Source: Dalbergia cochinchinensis
Lineage: Eukaryota; Streptophyta; Magnoliopsida; Fabales; Fabaceae
Length of the DNA: 64,000 nucleotides
NCBI GenBank assembly: GCA_031216125.1
Contig: CM062377.1
Span: 59,777,049 to 59,841,048, forward strand
Reading direction: 5' to 3'
Shown piece after piece: positions 23,990-35,503 of the stretch. Each line of letters starts with the position of its first letter. Within the stretch, counting starts at the first letter, position 1. The notes beneath the pieces were generated by a model, which was not told the origin of the DNA, did not search any database, and was given only the letters and a program-made list of their open reading frames with translations. The translations under genes and the position numbers were made by a program.

Positions 23990-26900
23990 TCAACAGCAAC
24001 ATTTGCACCATGTAGTTGTACATTTACAACAAGGCTTCCATCTACAACACAGCTTCCACCTACAACAAGAAGAACAAGAAAAGCAATGGAACCAATTGCA
24101 ACAACTGCACCAACTGCAAGTAGATTTTCTGGTCACTTCTGCTGGTTCTTGTTCATATGATTGCTGCCTAGGAAAATCAGCCTTGACGGAACGCTCTGCT
24201 TCTATCAAACTGCAACAATCCCAAACAGATAAAAATCAACGTGCTGTACAGCTTGAGCTGGGATTCAAAGGACTTGTTGAGAATCTCAGGACGATTAGGG
24301 CCTGTTTGGTTTTCAATTTTTGGATGCATTTAGTTTTAGAAAACAATTTTTTGTTTTTAGGATTTTACGAAGAAAATATTAAAAATCGGAGATGAAAATT
24401 GAATTTTGTAGCTTTTATAGGTTTCAGAATTTCTTTCACAAAACCCAAAAAACAGAAAAATAGAAAATGAAAATTGAAAACAGTTTTCTGAAATAAAAAG
24501 CCCCATTTCTTGTTTTCATTTTCTATTTTTTCGTTTTTAAGATTTTGTGAAGAAATAGTGAAAACAGTAAATGAATACAAAAAAAAAAAGATTTTATTAT
24601 TTTTACTATTTTCTTTGAAAAATCCTTTAAACCAAAAACACGAAAGTAAATACAGAAACCAAATAGACCCATTCTGTCTTAAAGCATGTGCAAAAAATCA
24701 AAACAGACAACAAAGTACAATGAAAGCTAAAGGAACTATGTAGCATAAGCCAAATAAACCATATGGAAGTTTTTTCTAGTTTCAACTTTATGCCTAAATA
24801 TGCCACTTAGTTGAAGAGAAAGGAACATACATAGGGGAGGCATGACCACAGCATTTTGAATGGCTACAGTTCCAACAGTAGCGGAACGCCCAGCCACAAT
24901 TTGAACACTTACAGTTACGGATTGGCCATCTACAGCAGCAGAACGCCCAGCTACAATTAGAACAGTAGCACAATGGCCGTGCACGCTTCTTTCTGCAATT
25001 CACAAAGGGTTTATTCCTCATTGACTGGATATTAGATCCGAGATTCTTATAAATCTATACTTGCATGTGCTTGTATGTTACAGAAACTCAGAAGGTAGTG
25101 AGCACTCACTTGGCTATAAATTAGTTGTTAATGACATGTTGGTTTATGGATCCTAATCAGTGATGACAAATATTATTATGGACCTATTGATATGTTTACT
25201 TTAGTGTTTCAGCATATTATATCATAAATTAAGCAAAGAAGACTACTAGTGTTGTGCATTTTTAAAGAGCAAATACATGCTGAAGTGGCAGTTGGATATT
25301 AGATGAAGAAGGACCAGATTTCAAAACAAAAAATATCTGATGATTGCTTCATTTTGGATGGAATAAAAGGACAATGACAACTCACAATATTCTAGAAGGA
25401 AAGAGAATAGGCTAGGATGTGTATACAAGTGGCATAAGGACAAAAGATCTCAATGGTGTAGATGATGCCACCACACAAGGCAAGGACAAGGGCTAGTTGG
25501 CCCCTCCCTTCAATCTGCAACTGGTAGAATTCCTTCCCATTTTAAGGAAATAGCAGACATCATTCCACTCAAGAAAAAGAGCACTAAACAAGCCTATCAT
25601 TTTGAGCCATTATTCTACCTAGAATACTCCTTCTTTTTCTTCACTGTTACAACATTATTTAGGATTTTCTGAGAGCTTATTATTTCTGTTATTTACTAAA
25701 TATCACCTTTGAGAGAAAACAAAAAGCTGTATCTTCTATAAAAAGGCTATTGGTTGTGAGGCTTTGAGAGAAAAGCTATTTGTTAGCTTTTGTTGTAGGA
25801 ACTTGGTTCCTTTATTTTCTGAGGTTCTATTGGTTGAGTTTTTGAGAGCTTTGTTTGGGTGATAGGGAATCTGGTTTGGATTCCAATCAATTTGTAATTT
25901 CAGTTGGTTAGGAGAAAGTCTACCTTGAGATAGGTACTGGATGTAGGTTCCAGAGATAAGGAACTGAACTAGTATTAAAACATTGTATCTTCCTCTTCTT
26001 CCCTAACCTCTTATGTCATTGTTGCTTAAACTCTTCAACTTTGATTTTCTCTAAAACAAAAAAGTTTTTTTTAAAACTGTTAAAACCTTGCTATTCTTGG
26101 AAGGAAACCAAAATCATATTGCCTGACTGATTCTGATTTTTAAAGTCTAAAGTGTTCTATTTGAAACAATCTTTCTATATAAAATCTGTCAAAAGTCTTT
26201 TGTCATAACAGGAGATATTCGCTGCAAATTTGATAAAATTTGTGAGTGTGTAGGAACTAGTTAAAAAGATATACTTAATTCAATCCCCTCTTCTCAAGTA
26301 TATTTAGACTATCATGACATGTCTATGACGTAATTTTAAACATGTGAAATTCTCATATGATCTTAGAGCAAGAGAGAAGTTTTGTTTTGTATTATTTTCA
26401 ATCAACACATCAGCTTTGCGAGTTATTCCTATTTTCTCTGTTTTTTTTAATGCAATAGATAATATGTCGAATGTTGATGAATGGTACAAAACAACTTTTC
26501 TCTTATTCCAAGAGCATTTAAGAAATTTTCTTATAAAAAGACATAAGCATGGCTGCATATGCACGTCCTTATTTGCTTCCTTCAGTTCATATTTATAACA
26601 TTGCATTTAAAAAATCAAATGGACTTGTCTCAAATGGAAATGAAAAGAATATAATGGACTCACACTGGGAAAGCAAAAGATTGCGCGCTGGTTGCACTCC
26701 TATGGGAAAGACTAGACATAACGGACTTGCAACTTGCAGTTTGAAGTAAATCCTTCACTTCATTTTGGTCTTCACTAAGCCTCTCTTCTGACTTGGTTGA
26801 TGCTTCCTCTGGTGTTTCATTAGCTTTCAGGCTCTCTGCATTGACACTCTCTCTGGCAGTGTCGATCTCCTCTATTCTGGCAGAGGAGATCTCCTCTATT

Positions 26901-27568
26901 ATAATTGATGGGATTCGGCTAGACAGATTCAACTCACCGGATTTGCTCGATTCCTCTGATATTTCTGATTCACCAAACGCATATGCATTTTCTCGGGAGG
27001 AACTATGGTTCCCTAAATTAAGGCTAAATAATGATTCATTAGAAACAACACTCCATTCCAATGGAGCACCATTTCTTTCGAAGACTGAAGACGGGATCCT
27101 AGAAGGATCATATCCTCCGGTGGATCGGTCCATCACCTGGATGGGAGGGCTTGCAGTTGGTGACATGCCATTCTGGTAATGTGTCACCCTGTAAACTTGG
27201 AATGCTGGTGTGGGAACTGGAGGCTTGTTGTCAACTTCAGATTTAGAAGAGCTCTCACTACTAGAAACATAATTTTTGCCATGTTTTGATGCATGATTCG
27301 ATGCGCCCGATGTGGTGAACTTCTTTGCATCCAATTGAAAGCTATCATTTTCATCATCTGATGATGATGATTCACACGAAGAGGAAGAATATGACCTTTT
27401 GGTTGAGGCAAATGCAACTTTAGGGCCTTTCATTTGCCTCTCAGAGTAATTGCTCATGCTACTTTGCCTGTCTGAACCAATACTACTTCCACTTCCATCA
27501 TCAATTGCCTCAGTGTTTGAATCAGAGTGTTCACTTCTTCTGCTAGTTTCTGAACTTTTCCTTTGCAT
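23990..27568 (-). CDS. Ser-rich protein with Cys/Trp-rich C-terminus and FxFP motif
   Basis: Model: complement(join(23990..24113,24831..24992,26664..27568)), 396 aa. The ATG at 27568 heads an exon of 301 codons plus two bases with a GTGAGT donor. The GTATG donor at 24830 and the CAG acceptors at 24993 and 24114 keep the frame (phase 2 at both junctions). Residues 1-300 are hydrophilic and rich in Ser, Glu and Asp, with runs such as SSSSCESSSSDDEND. FAFP at 298-301 fits the FxFP (DEF) MAP-kinase docking motif; similar SFAFPV/SFAFPIL tails occur in plant polarity proteins of the BASL type, but homology is not shown. From about 303 to the end, 29 of 94 residues are Cys, with a duplicated CSNC-(S/G)-WAF motif and a final CCC. 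This domain could bind zinc or be multiply S-acylated at a membrane. I cannot name the protein. Its introns hold a TIR element and a solo LTR. Confidence 0.7.
24298..24670. mobile_element. TIR element in the last intron of the Ser/Cys-rich gene
   Basis: GGGCCTGTTTGGTTTTC on the left and inverted GGGTCTATTTGGTTTCT on the right form imperfect terminal repeats; the inside is AT-rich and palindromic (TTTTAGGATTTTACGAAG and similar words recur). The family ends resemble those of 58632-59329. No clear target duplication. Confidence 0.5.
25137..26314 (+). mobile_element. solo LTR in an intron
   Basis: Starts TGTTGGTTTATGG, ends GACTATCA, and is flanked by a perfect 5-bp direct repeat TGACA (25132-25136 and 26315-26319). 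The length is 1178 bp. A TATA box, TATAAAAAGG, lies at 25737-25746, and the end region (CAATCCCCTCTTCTCAAGTA) resembles copia-type LTR ends. No internal domain or second LTR is present, so it is a solo LTR left by LTR-LTR recombination. It lies in the intron 24993-26663 of the Ser/Cys-rich gene and is in sense on the opposite strand, if the TATA box orients it. Confidence 0.78.
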
Positions 27569-28725
27569 GCTTCTCTTTTAAGCTATCATCAAATGTCTCT
27601 GCAATACATTTAAGAACACTAGCTGCCCCCCCGCCTCTTCAATAACCCTGCATAATTTTCTGAATGCTTAGTACGTTGCATGCCTTGCCCAAATCCACTA
27701 CTGTAGTTAGTTACTTTTAAGTAGGTCACATTACACATCCACACTACATTTCAAAGTTGTTGGAGGAGTTAAGTATTCGTAAGTTGTTATTTTCTTTCTT
27801 TTTTTTTTTTATCAAAAGAAAACACGATTGTTATATCACAGAGTCCCTAATCTCTGTTAAATAATCAATGAAGGACAAATCAATTCTACATCAAATGAAA
27901 GTTTTGGAATTTTCATATTAGGTCTCCAATTCATGGCTTAGAAAGCACAAAAGTGCATAAGAATAACATACCTATGCAGCCTACTACTCCTAATGCAGAA
28001 CATTGTCATTTACACAGCATATCAGCATACTATATGATAATTATCCCAACTAGACGCTCCCCTCCTGGTGTTTAATCACAGAGCAAAATAAATTTACCCT
28101 TCAAAACTTAAAATATGATGCAGATTCCAGAGCTTCAGGCCAAAAACTTAATCTCATTCCAGTGTCCATTTGCAACACACACTTCAACAGTTTTCAACAA
28201 AAAAATAAAAAATGTCATCAAATTGATTGTCATCCCATTATTTTTACCTCCTTTCTTTCTCTCTCATATTGCTAATATGCCCAATTTCGTATAACCTTTT
28301 TCATTTTTGTTCTCCTCTATCATTGTTGATATCTATACACACACAATCATGAATAAATAATAGAAAAAGCAAAATCCCCAACGTTACGCACGTGAAAATT
28401 ATCTGCAAAAATAAATCTAGAATTTTATCAAAATAAACAAAAAAATGTTAAAACCCCATGAGTTAGAAGCCAAAAACCTAGTTAAAAAAAAAAACAATAA
28501 GGCAGATTTTTTCCTGAGTGGATTAGGAAGGTACCTGGAATTTGAAAACGATCAAATGACCCAGAAAAGAAATAAAAAAGAAAATTAAAACAAGGGAAGG
28601 AGGGAAATGAGGGATTAAGGGTGGTTGAGGAGGCGAATGTGGGAATCAAAGACGAGAGAAGAGTTGCGAAGTTTTCGCAGGTTTCCGATTTCATTTTGTG
28701 AATAACTATCCGTTGATTTGGCGCC
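27569..28725 (-). promoter_or_regulatory. 5' leader exons and promoter of the Ser/Cys-rich gene
   Basis: Upstream of the ATG a leader exon 27569-27647 begins after an ATTATGCAG acceptor (27648-27656). A first, non-coding exon is likely at 28535 to about 28725, ending CCAG before a GTACC donor (28534). This leaves an intron of about 890 nt in the leader. The exon limits on the promoter side are a guess. Confidence 0.4.
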
Positions 28726-28756
28726 ATATCATATCATATCATATCATATCGTATCA
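28725..28756. repeat. CATAT pentanucleotide microsatellite
   Basis: Six near-perfect tandem CATAT units at the presumed transcription start or proximal promoter of the Ser/Cys-rich gene. Confidence 0.9.
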
Positions 28757-28990
28757 ATCAAACAACGCAACTCCCAGTGGCTACGCATAACGCACCTAAC
28801 GGCTAAGGGGGCCACCATGAGGAAATCTCCAAATTAATTGGAAAAAAAAAAGGAGAGGATATTTTTCTTAAATTAATTGGTGCTTAAATGCATTGTTTGT
28901 ATTAAATGTTAATGTTAATTGTTGAAAAAAAATGTGACTGTCAAATTGCAATTATTTCTTTGCATTTTCTTGGCAATAATATTATTTTAA

Positions 28991-29160
28991 GGATTTAATT
29001 GCTATGCACCGGTAATGTAAAACTTTTTTATACAGTCATCTAATCAGGTATTGTCATATAAGTCATTATAATTGAATTTTATACCCACTACTTAGAAAGT
29101 CATACAAACTAAATGTTTTGATTGGATGAAAGTGTAAAATTGTTTTAAAAAATTAAGCTC
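28991..29160. mobile_element. MITE, 9-bp-TSD family
   Basis: A 170-bp copy starting GGATTTAATTGCTATGCACC and ending AATTAAGCTC, flanked by perfect 9-bp repeats TTATTTTAA (28982-28990 and 29161-29169). Diverged from the 18055 copy. Confidence 0.85.
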
Positions 29161-29298
29161 TTATTTTAATACTTAAAAGTCACTTTATCACATTTGATAA
29201 GAGGGAGGTTCCACTCATTATCTCATTCAATAGTGATAAAGTGGGACACCCACTTTTTTGGGTTAAAATGACATTGTTATTTTCTTACTATTAGTAAT

Positions 29299-29815
29299 GG
29301 ATTTGATTTTGATGTACCGATAATATAAAAAAAAATTTTACATAGCTATCTAATTATATAATGCCATATCAACAAATAGAGTTAATTACCACTCTCACTA
29401 CTTGAAAAGTCATTTAAATGGAGAGATTTGATTACATAATAGTACTTGACCCTGCAATGTAAAATAATTTTGGATTTAATTGCCATACACTAACAGTATA
29501 AAAAAATTTTACATAGTCATCCAATCATGTATTGTCGCATAAACCATGATAGTTGAATAAACCATGATAGTTGACTTTTATACTCATTACTTAAAAAGTC
29601 ATCCAAACGAAATATTTTGATTGGACGATGGTGTAAAACACTTTTACATTGTCAGTGTATCAAAATTAAACTCAATAATTTTACACAAACATCCAATGAT
29701 GCGGTGTCAAATTAGTAAAAGTATTGGGCTTAACTATCTATTATCTAGAAAATCTTACAAATGAAAGCACATAATTGATTGATAGTGTAAAATTGCATCA
29801 AAATCAAACTTTTAA
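29299..29815. mobile_element. older MITE of the same family, interrupted
   Basis: Starts GGATTTGATTTTGATGTACC and ends in the inverted GTTTGATTTTGATGCA. It is split by the copy at 29472-29673. Target duplication not found; decayed. Confidence 0.5.
29472..29673. mobile_element. MITE nested in an older MITE
   Basis: A 202-bp copy starting GGATTTAATTGCCATACAC and ending CAAAATTAAACTC, flanked by perfect 9-bp repeats AATAATTTT (29463-29471 and 29674-29682). It interrupts the older relative at 29299-29815. Confidence 0.88.
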
Positions 29816-31627
29816 TTTTGATGCAATGATAGTTGAAAATGATAAATAACCAAAAATTTTATATCCAAGATGATGTGCCATAATTGAAAGCCATAAGATG
29901 AATTAGTGGATTATATCACTTTATTCTATTTAATAATCACTTTATTTTATTTTATTTTGTTTGGATGTGTAATATCCAATAACCTATAATAATACAATTA
30001 GAACCTCATTCTCGACAAAGCTTTTATACATGGAAAATGTATGGAATCCTTTTATTATGACATTATAATTAATAAATCAAATTAAATAAATCAAATTAAA
30101 TCATCAAAATAAAAAATAATTATAATTATATAACTCATTGAAAGATACAATATTAGTTTTATGTGATTGATTTGACATATAATATTTTCCTGTCACTTTA
30201 TATATTTATTTGTGAAATGCATCCAATTGGTATCCATTCCGCTGTGTTTTCCTGATAGTTGTATTCTTGCATTATGTCACAATTGTTTTGCATTTTGTAA
30301 TTTAATATGACATCTTCGTCTAAATCATCTACTAGATTAAAGTATTGTCGATTAGTCTATATATTCCTAGAGTCAAATCTATATGAGAATGATTCATCCT
30401 TTTCACCTTTATTTTTTTTTCATTTTTTGTTTTATTATATCTTATTATGTTATCTCGTTTTATTCTCATTTAGGGATAAGGTTATTTGCAAAATGCGATT
30501 GCTATGAGTTTCTTATTTATAGTTTCACTTGGTTCTAATATACATTATCTCTCTTTATCTTGTTCACTTTAATCTTCATTAATTGTAGGCAAATGTGACC
30601 TTATATTGTCTCATCAATGCTAATAACATGTGTAATTCGAAATAGCATGTGCGAAGGAATGAACTTTTGTTTGGGATTCTTCTGTTCAATGGTTGCAATA
30701 AATTGAATTTATTATGTTGTTTTATTGTAAATGATTTTCCTTATTAGGAAATTCTCTTAGAACAATGTATCTATAAGCTTTTAGGTTTAGGTGTTTGTAT
30801 TATTTCCAACACAATTTGTATTGACATTGTAATGGTCTTTTTATATGACAAAAGCAATGAAAGAATTGTAATTTTTTTTCAACAATGTTATAAATTTCAT
30901 TTACATTATCTTGATCCTCATCCACCATTCTTCTAATTAAGGATAATTGCTAAAATTTCATTCAAAGTAATCATTTAAACAAAATTTGAAGAATAATACA
31001 AAGGATAAATGTAATCATTCTTTGAGTAACTTCAAGCAAACCATATGATAGATATTAATATATTTTAGAATATATGATATTTTGGAGCATATGGATATTA
31101 ATAAAATTAAATAAATTTAGAAAATATGACTCACAAAATTTATATATATATATATTGCTTTAATCCTTAAATACTTTTGTCTCTTGATTTCCAATAATTA
31201 CTACATTAACCATTAGATGATATTTCAAATGTTTTTTCTATCAACTTTCCATGCTATTATCTGAATTTTATTCAAGATGCGCATGTGCACACGCGCATGC
31301 GCACACACACACATGTAACAAGGGGTACGTACCTTGGTAAAGGGTGGAGAATCGGAGACACAATATGACCCTTCCTTCCTTATTATTTAAAACAAATATT
31401 TTATCTGAAAAAAAAGAAAAAAATCTTCAACTGATTTTTCTATCTCAAATTCAAAATTATATTTAGAAATGCATTTATACAATTTAAAAAGCACTTGTGC
31501 AGGCACGAGTTTCATAATAGTTACTCATACATAATTGGATGATGATTTTTCCAAAAAAACAATGTATATATTCTTTTGTTATTCATATTACTTATATATG
31601 GTTGGATTTTTGCCTAAATTTATTTAC
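29816..31627. other. AT-rich intergenic region with alternating Pu/Py tract
   Basis: No gene recognised. The only notable element is a strictly alternating purine-pyrimidine tract at 31277-31317 made of GC, CA and TG steps. Confidence 0.5.
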
Positions 31628-31724
31628 GAGTTTTTTACACATTTAAAATAAAAAAGGATATTATATATCTACCTGGATATGAAATGTATTATGGATATGC
31701 CTTGTTTTGTATTATATAGACATC

Positions 31725-31975
31725 GACTTAAATTGATTTCTATGATAAGTTCAAAATTTGAAATTGCCAACTACACAAATCAACTTAAATCGATTTATAT
31801 ATTGTTAGATCACTGTTCAATTCAAAATTGACTTAAGTAGATTTGTCATGCATGTGTCAAGCGAGTTAGAAAATTGATTCAAATCGATTTAGAAGGGATA
31901 TGCAAAATTGATTCAAATTGATTTGGGATGAATGTGTCAGTAACAGTATAGAATCAATTCAAATCAATTTCTGTT
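31725..31975. repeat. left subterminal repeat array of the MULE
   Basis: About six degenerate copies of a word around TTGATTCAAATCGATTTA (near 31727, 31782, 31828, 31874, 31908 and 31953). The consensus is nearly palindromic (AATCGATTTAAATCGATT). Subterminal arrays of this kind are transposase-binding sites in several plant DNA-transposon families; that role is inferred here. Confidence 0.6.
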
Positions 31976-32461
31976 GCCCATGTTCCTATATAAGTAGAAT
32001 CTACTGAAGTCGTTTCTTGTGCATTCTCTCAAGATTTCTTCTTCTCTTTGAAAATTTTGCTCCTAGTGTGTCTTTTGGTGAGGGTGGAGTTAGTGAAGCA
32101 ATGAATGGAAGTTGAAACTATCTACTGCTTGAATGAAGTTGATCATATTGCAGGAAGACAAGCAATGCATGTTTGTAGATTATTTTACTTAGTTTATTAT
32201 TGTAACAATTTATTTTATTTAGTTTAAAATATTTTAATATATTAATTATGAGGTAGACGTAGTAATTTAATATATTGTAATATGCTTGAGTAAAATGCAT
32301 TGTAGGATACCTAAAATCTGAACATAATTTAATATGCGATCGGCTATTTAGTATAATTTTTTGTGTATACAAGTATTTAGTGTGTATGTTGCACTTTATC
32401 TTGTAGGATAGGATAATTTAATATATTGTTATTTATTTGGTTGAGATTATAAGATTTAGCG

Positions 32462-33739
32462 AAACACAAAGGAATTATGATCCAGAACATCACCCACATA
32501 GTATGGTCTAGTCTGTAGCCAGATAATAGTTCTTGGCATATAAGACTATAGACCACCTAACTATCTAGGAAGATCATTATATGATTGTTCCTAATCATCA
32601 TAAACGGTAGCAATTACTTTTTGTTTGGCCAACCACACTTTCCTGTATGTTGTCTTGAACCTCAATTCTGACTCTATTGATGCTTGTAGCGACTTGATGG
32701 CTATCATTGGATCTGCTTGCACCATGGTATAGATGTGGGCACAGATAATATGATAATCCATCTGGCCATGCTGATTTGTAGACTCAGGAAATGCACATTG
32801 CATGATCCGTTGAGCTTCCAAACTTCCCACAATTGCGATTTCGTGCAAAGTGTCACATGTATACTCCAATTACAACCATCATCAAACTTTACACATTTGC
32901 AATGAAATTTTATATGGTCAGACTCATAAACTTTGTACTGCACACCTCTTTGGATGTTGTAAGGTTTAAGTGCAAATAACACTTCTTCTTTATTGTGAAA
33001 CACTTGGCTGACTGCTAGATCATTTTCTCCTCCAAAACCTGAGCCTAATCCAGACCCAACTAAGTTGATCAACTCGCATGACATCAAAATCAACCGCAGA
33101 ATAGTGGCTGGGATGCTCTTGAAACTGTAATTAGGATTGAGACTGAGACATGAACTGTTTATCCAAGTCTTGTACCTGAAATAACTCCTCGTCTTCCTCT
33201 TCCTCATCATGATTTCCTACATGATCAAGCTTATCTTCTTTATCATTATGAATATCCTCTTGATCAACAATAAAATCAAAATCCTTAGCCAGACCAGAAC
33301 GTGGTAATGGCTAGGGATTTAATGGTAATGACTCTTCGACTTGCCTTGCAAGTTGTGCAAAGCTTAGAGAAGCCAAATCTTTATCTGTTGCATGTGAACT
33401 TTGCTCATGATCACGGGGCACTTCAAAGGATAGGGATGCATGCGGTGTTGCCACAAATGATGATGTACCTACAACTGAGCCACCAGAGCTGAAAGGACCA
33501 TCTTGGAGTTCAACAAATAGATCTATTCTATGAACATTGAAAAACAAGTTAAAATAAGAAAACATGTGACTTACATGCTCATTTTTCCAAATTTGAAACC
33601 GTCTATATTGGATCCTATTTGGCCCAATATCAACCGGCATTCTATAGAATATTTTTGCAATTTGCTTGTTGTTTCCATCAAACTCTTCTAGTATTTTGCT
33701 TTGCAACTCTAATAAACTAATAAGTGGATAGAGAACCAA
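32462..33739 (-). pseudogene. MuDR-family transposase pseudogene (N-terminal part)
   Basis: Read on the minus strand: an N-terminal plant MULE domain (IAKIFYRMPVDIG near 33640), an acidic linker, then a MuDR DNA-binding block (VFHNKEEVLFALKPYNIQRG, FHCKCVKFDDGCNWSIHV, WEVWKLNG). After a frameshift near 32800 come YRKVWLAKQKVIATVYDD, YNDLPR and TRPYYVGDVLDHNSFVF. Three expected Trp/Gln codons downstream of the VYDD block are TAG, all explained by G-to-A or C-to-T transitions. Another frameshift or intron separates the 33311 and 33210 blocks. The catalytic DDE domain and zinc knuckle are missing, so this is a relic of an internally deleted element. Confidence 0.75.
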
Positions 33740-33869
33740 TCAAGCTTGGTTTTCACTGCAAAATATCTTGCCCTCTGTTTTGTTTATAATCTCTCCATTA
33801 TAATAGACAAGAATATTTACATGACTTTTTGTCATATTGCCACTCATTTCTTTAATAGTACATTTTTTT

Positions 33870-34085
33870 TTTCAATTGATTTTTGGGTGTCCTGACAATA
33901 TTGACTGACATCTTCAAATCGATTCAAATAAATTATTGTAGCACATAATAAAACAATTTAAATCGATTTTGTAACATCCTAACACATTCTGATATGTTCC
34001 TAAAGTCGGTTTAAATCAATTACAGCAAATCGGTTTAAGTCGATTTGTGTGCAAATGAAAAGCATGCTTGATTGATTTGTGTGCA
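33870..34085. repeat. right subterminal repeat array of the MULE
   Basis: About six copies of the same AATCGATTTAAATCGATT-like word (near 33873, 33918, 33955, 34006, 34030 and 34067), ending where the copia 5' LTR begins. It mirrors the array at 31725-31975. Confidence 0.6.
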
Positions 34086-34087
34086 AA

Positions 34088-34541
34088 TGTAAGATTAATT
34101 TTACATTATTAAGGTGTGGCCCATGTAGCTGATAGGCTAACTCTAATAAAAAGAGATTAAGATGATGGTCATTAATCCTTTAAAAGTAAATAGAGTTAGT
34201 TGGGGATTTTAAAATAATTATTTAAAACTCCCTCCCCTATCCATTTTGAAAATGGTTGGCGGTTACTCCAGATAAAAGGAATAGACACGGCCGAAGGAAA
34301 GAATCTGTAACTTCTTCACCATCACAGAAGAGACTAAAAGAGAAGAAGGGAGAGAGGGGAAAAGAAAGAACACTCAGAGAAACTCAAGAAGAAGAGATCA
34401 AGGATTTCAACTATAGATCCAAGTATATTATTATAGTCTATTTTATATTCTATTGTGTGATAATAATAAAATCTAAGATCTTTAAGGGTTCTATAATAAT
34501 TTTCTGGATTGTGTATTAAATAATGAAAATTATGGTTAACA
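34088..34541 (+). repeat. copia 5' LTR
   Basis: 454 bp, TG...CA. A purine-rich frame inside it (34256-34519) recurs in the 3' LTR at 40132-40392 because the two LTRs are copies; it is not taken as a gene. Confidence 0.92.
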
Positions 34542-34543
34542 AT

Positions 34544-34555
34544 TGGTATCAGAGC
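34544..34555 (+). other. primer-binding site (tRNA-Met initiator)
   Basis: TGGTATCAGAGC, two bases after the 5' LTR, is the standard complement of the 3' end of plant initiator tRNA-Met, used to prime minus-strand synthesis. Confidence 0.92.
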
Positions 34556-34772
34556 GAAAGGTTATGGATTTTATGATTCTCCATGAATGATGATAATTTG
34601 CTCAATTTGTATGAACCTTAAATTATGAAATTGGGAATTTGACAGTATTGCAATTTATAATGTAAGTCTGTTGCATTGAATCGTGAAAGAATTCTATTTC
34701 GCAAATTAATTAGTTTATACTCATTCACACGATTTTTACGTTGATTCAAGTGAAAGAACAATATGCCAAAAA

Positions 34773-34897
<125 letters not shown>

Positions 34898-35503
34898 ATA
34901 AACTTGGCGTAATGGTTTTACGTAGATTGTGGTTTTCACCGAGTAAGGAATTTTGGAATTATTACATATTTGATTTATGAATCACTAAAGTTGTCAAATC
35001 TGAAAGTTGTTTAATAATTCTAACTCTCATGAGATTAAAGAATATAATTTACATATTGGAATTATTATATGTTAGATTTGTAAGTGGTCAAATCTAAAGG
35101 TTGCTTAATGATTCCCATTTTAGATGTTTTGTTTTAATTACTCATATGGTGGATGCTAACTGATGATTATTTTATGTATGAGTATATTCAAGTTCATCAT
35201 TATAAGACATTTAGGGATCACCCAAAGATTGATTGATTGTTCTTATAATTATTGGACATGATGGTTGGTAGTGTAAGTGCACTATTAGTTTATTTATATA
35301 TCTAAAGATAGTATATATTTCTAGTTAGTGCATGTATCATTGCCAAAAAATGTTAAATTTGTTTGCATCATTATGTTGTTTTATATTAACGTATCACTCA
35401 AAGAAGAGCATTGATATAAATGAATCTTTAGATAATATTGTTTGAATATATTAAGTTTATTCAAAGCAATAATGTATGAGCTTGTATAACGTTTGTAGCT
35501 TCC

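Noticed and set aside
26793..27179. Plus-strand frame of 128 aa
   Set aside because: It is the shadow of the minus-strand Ser-rich exon, which has the better composition, start context and splice donor.
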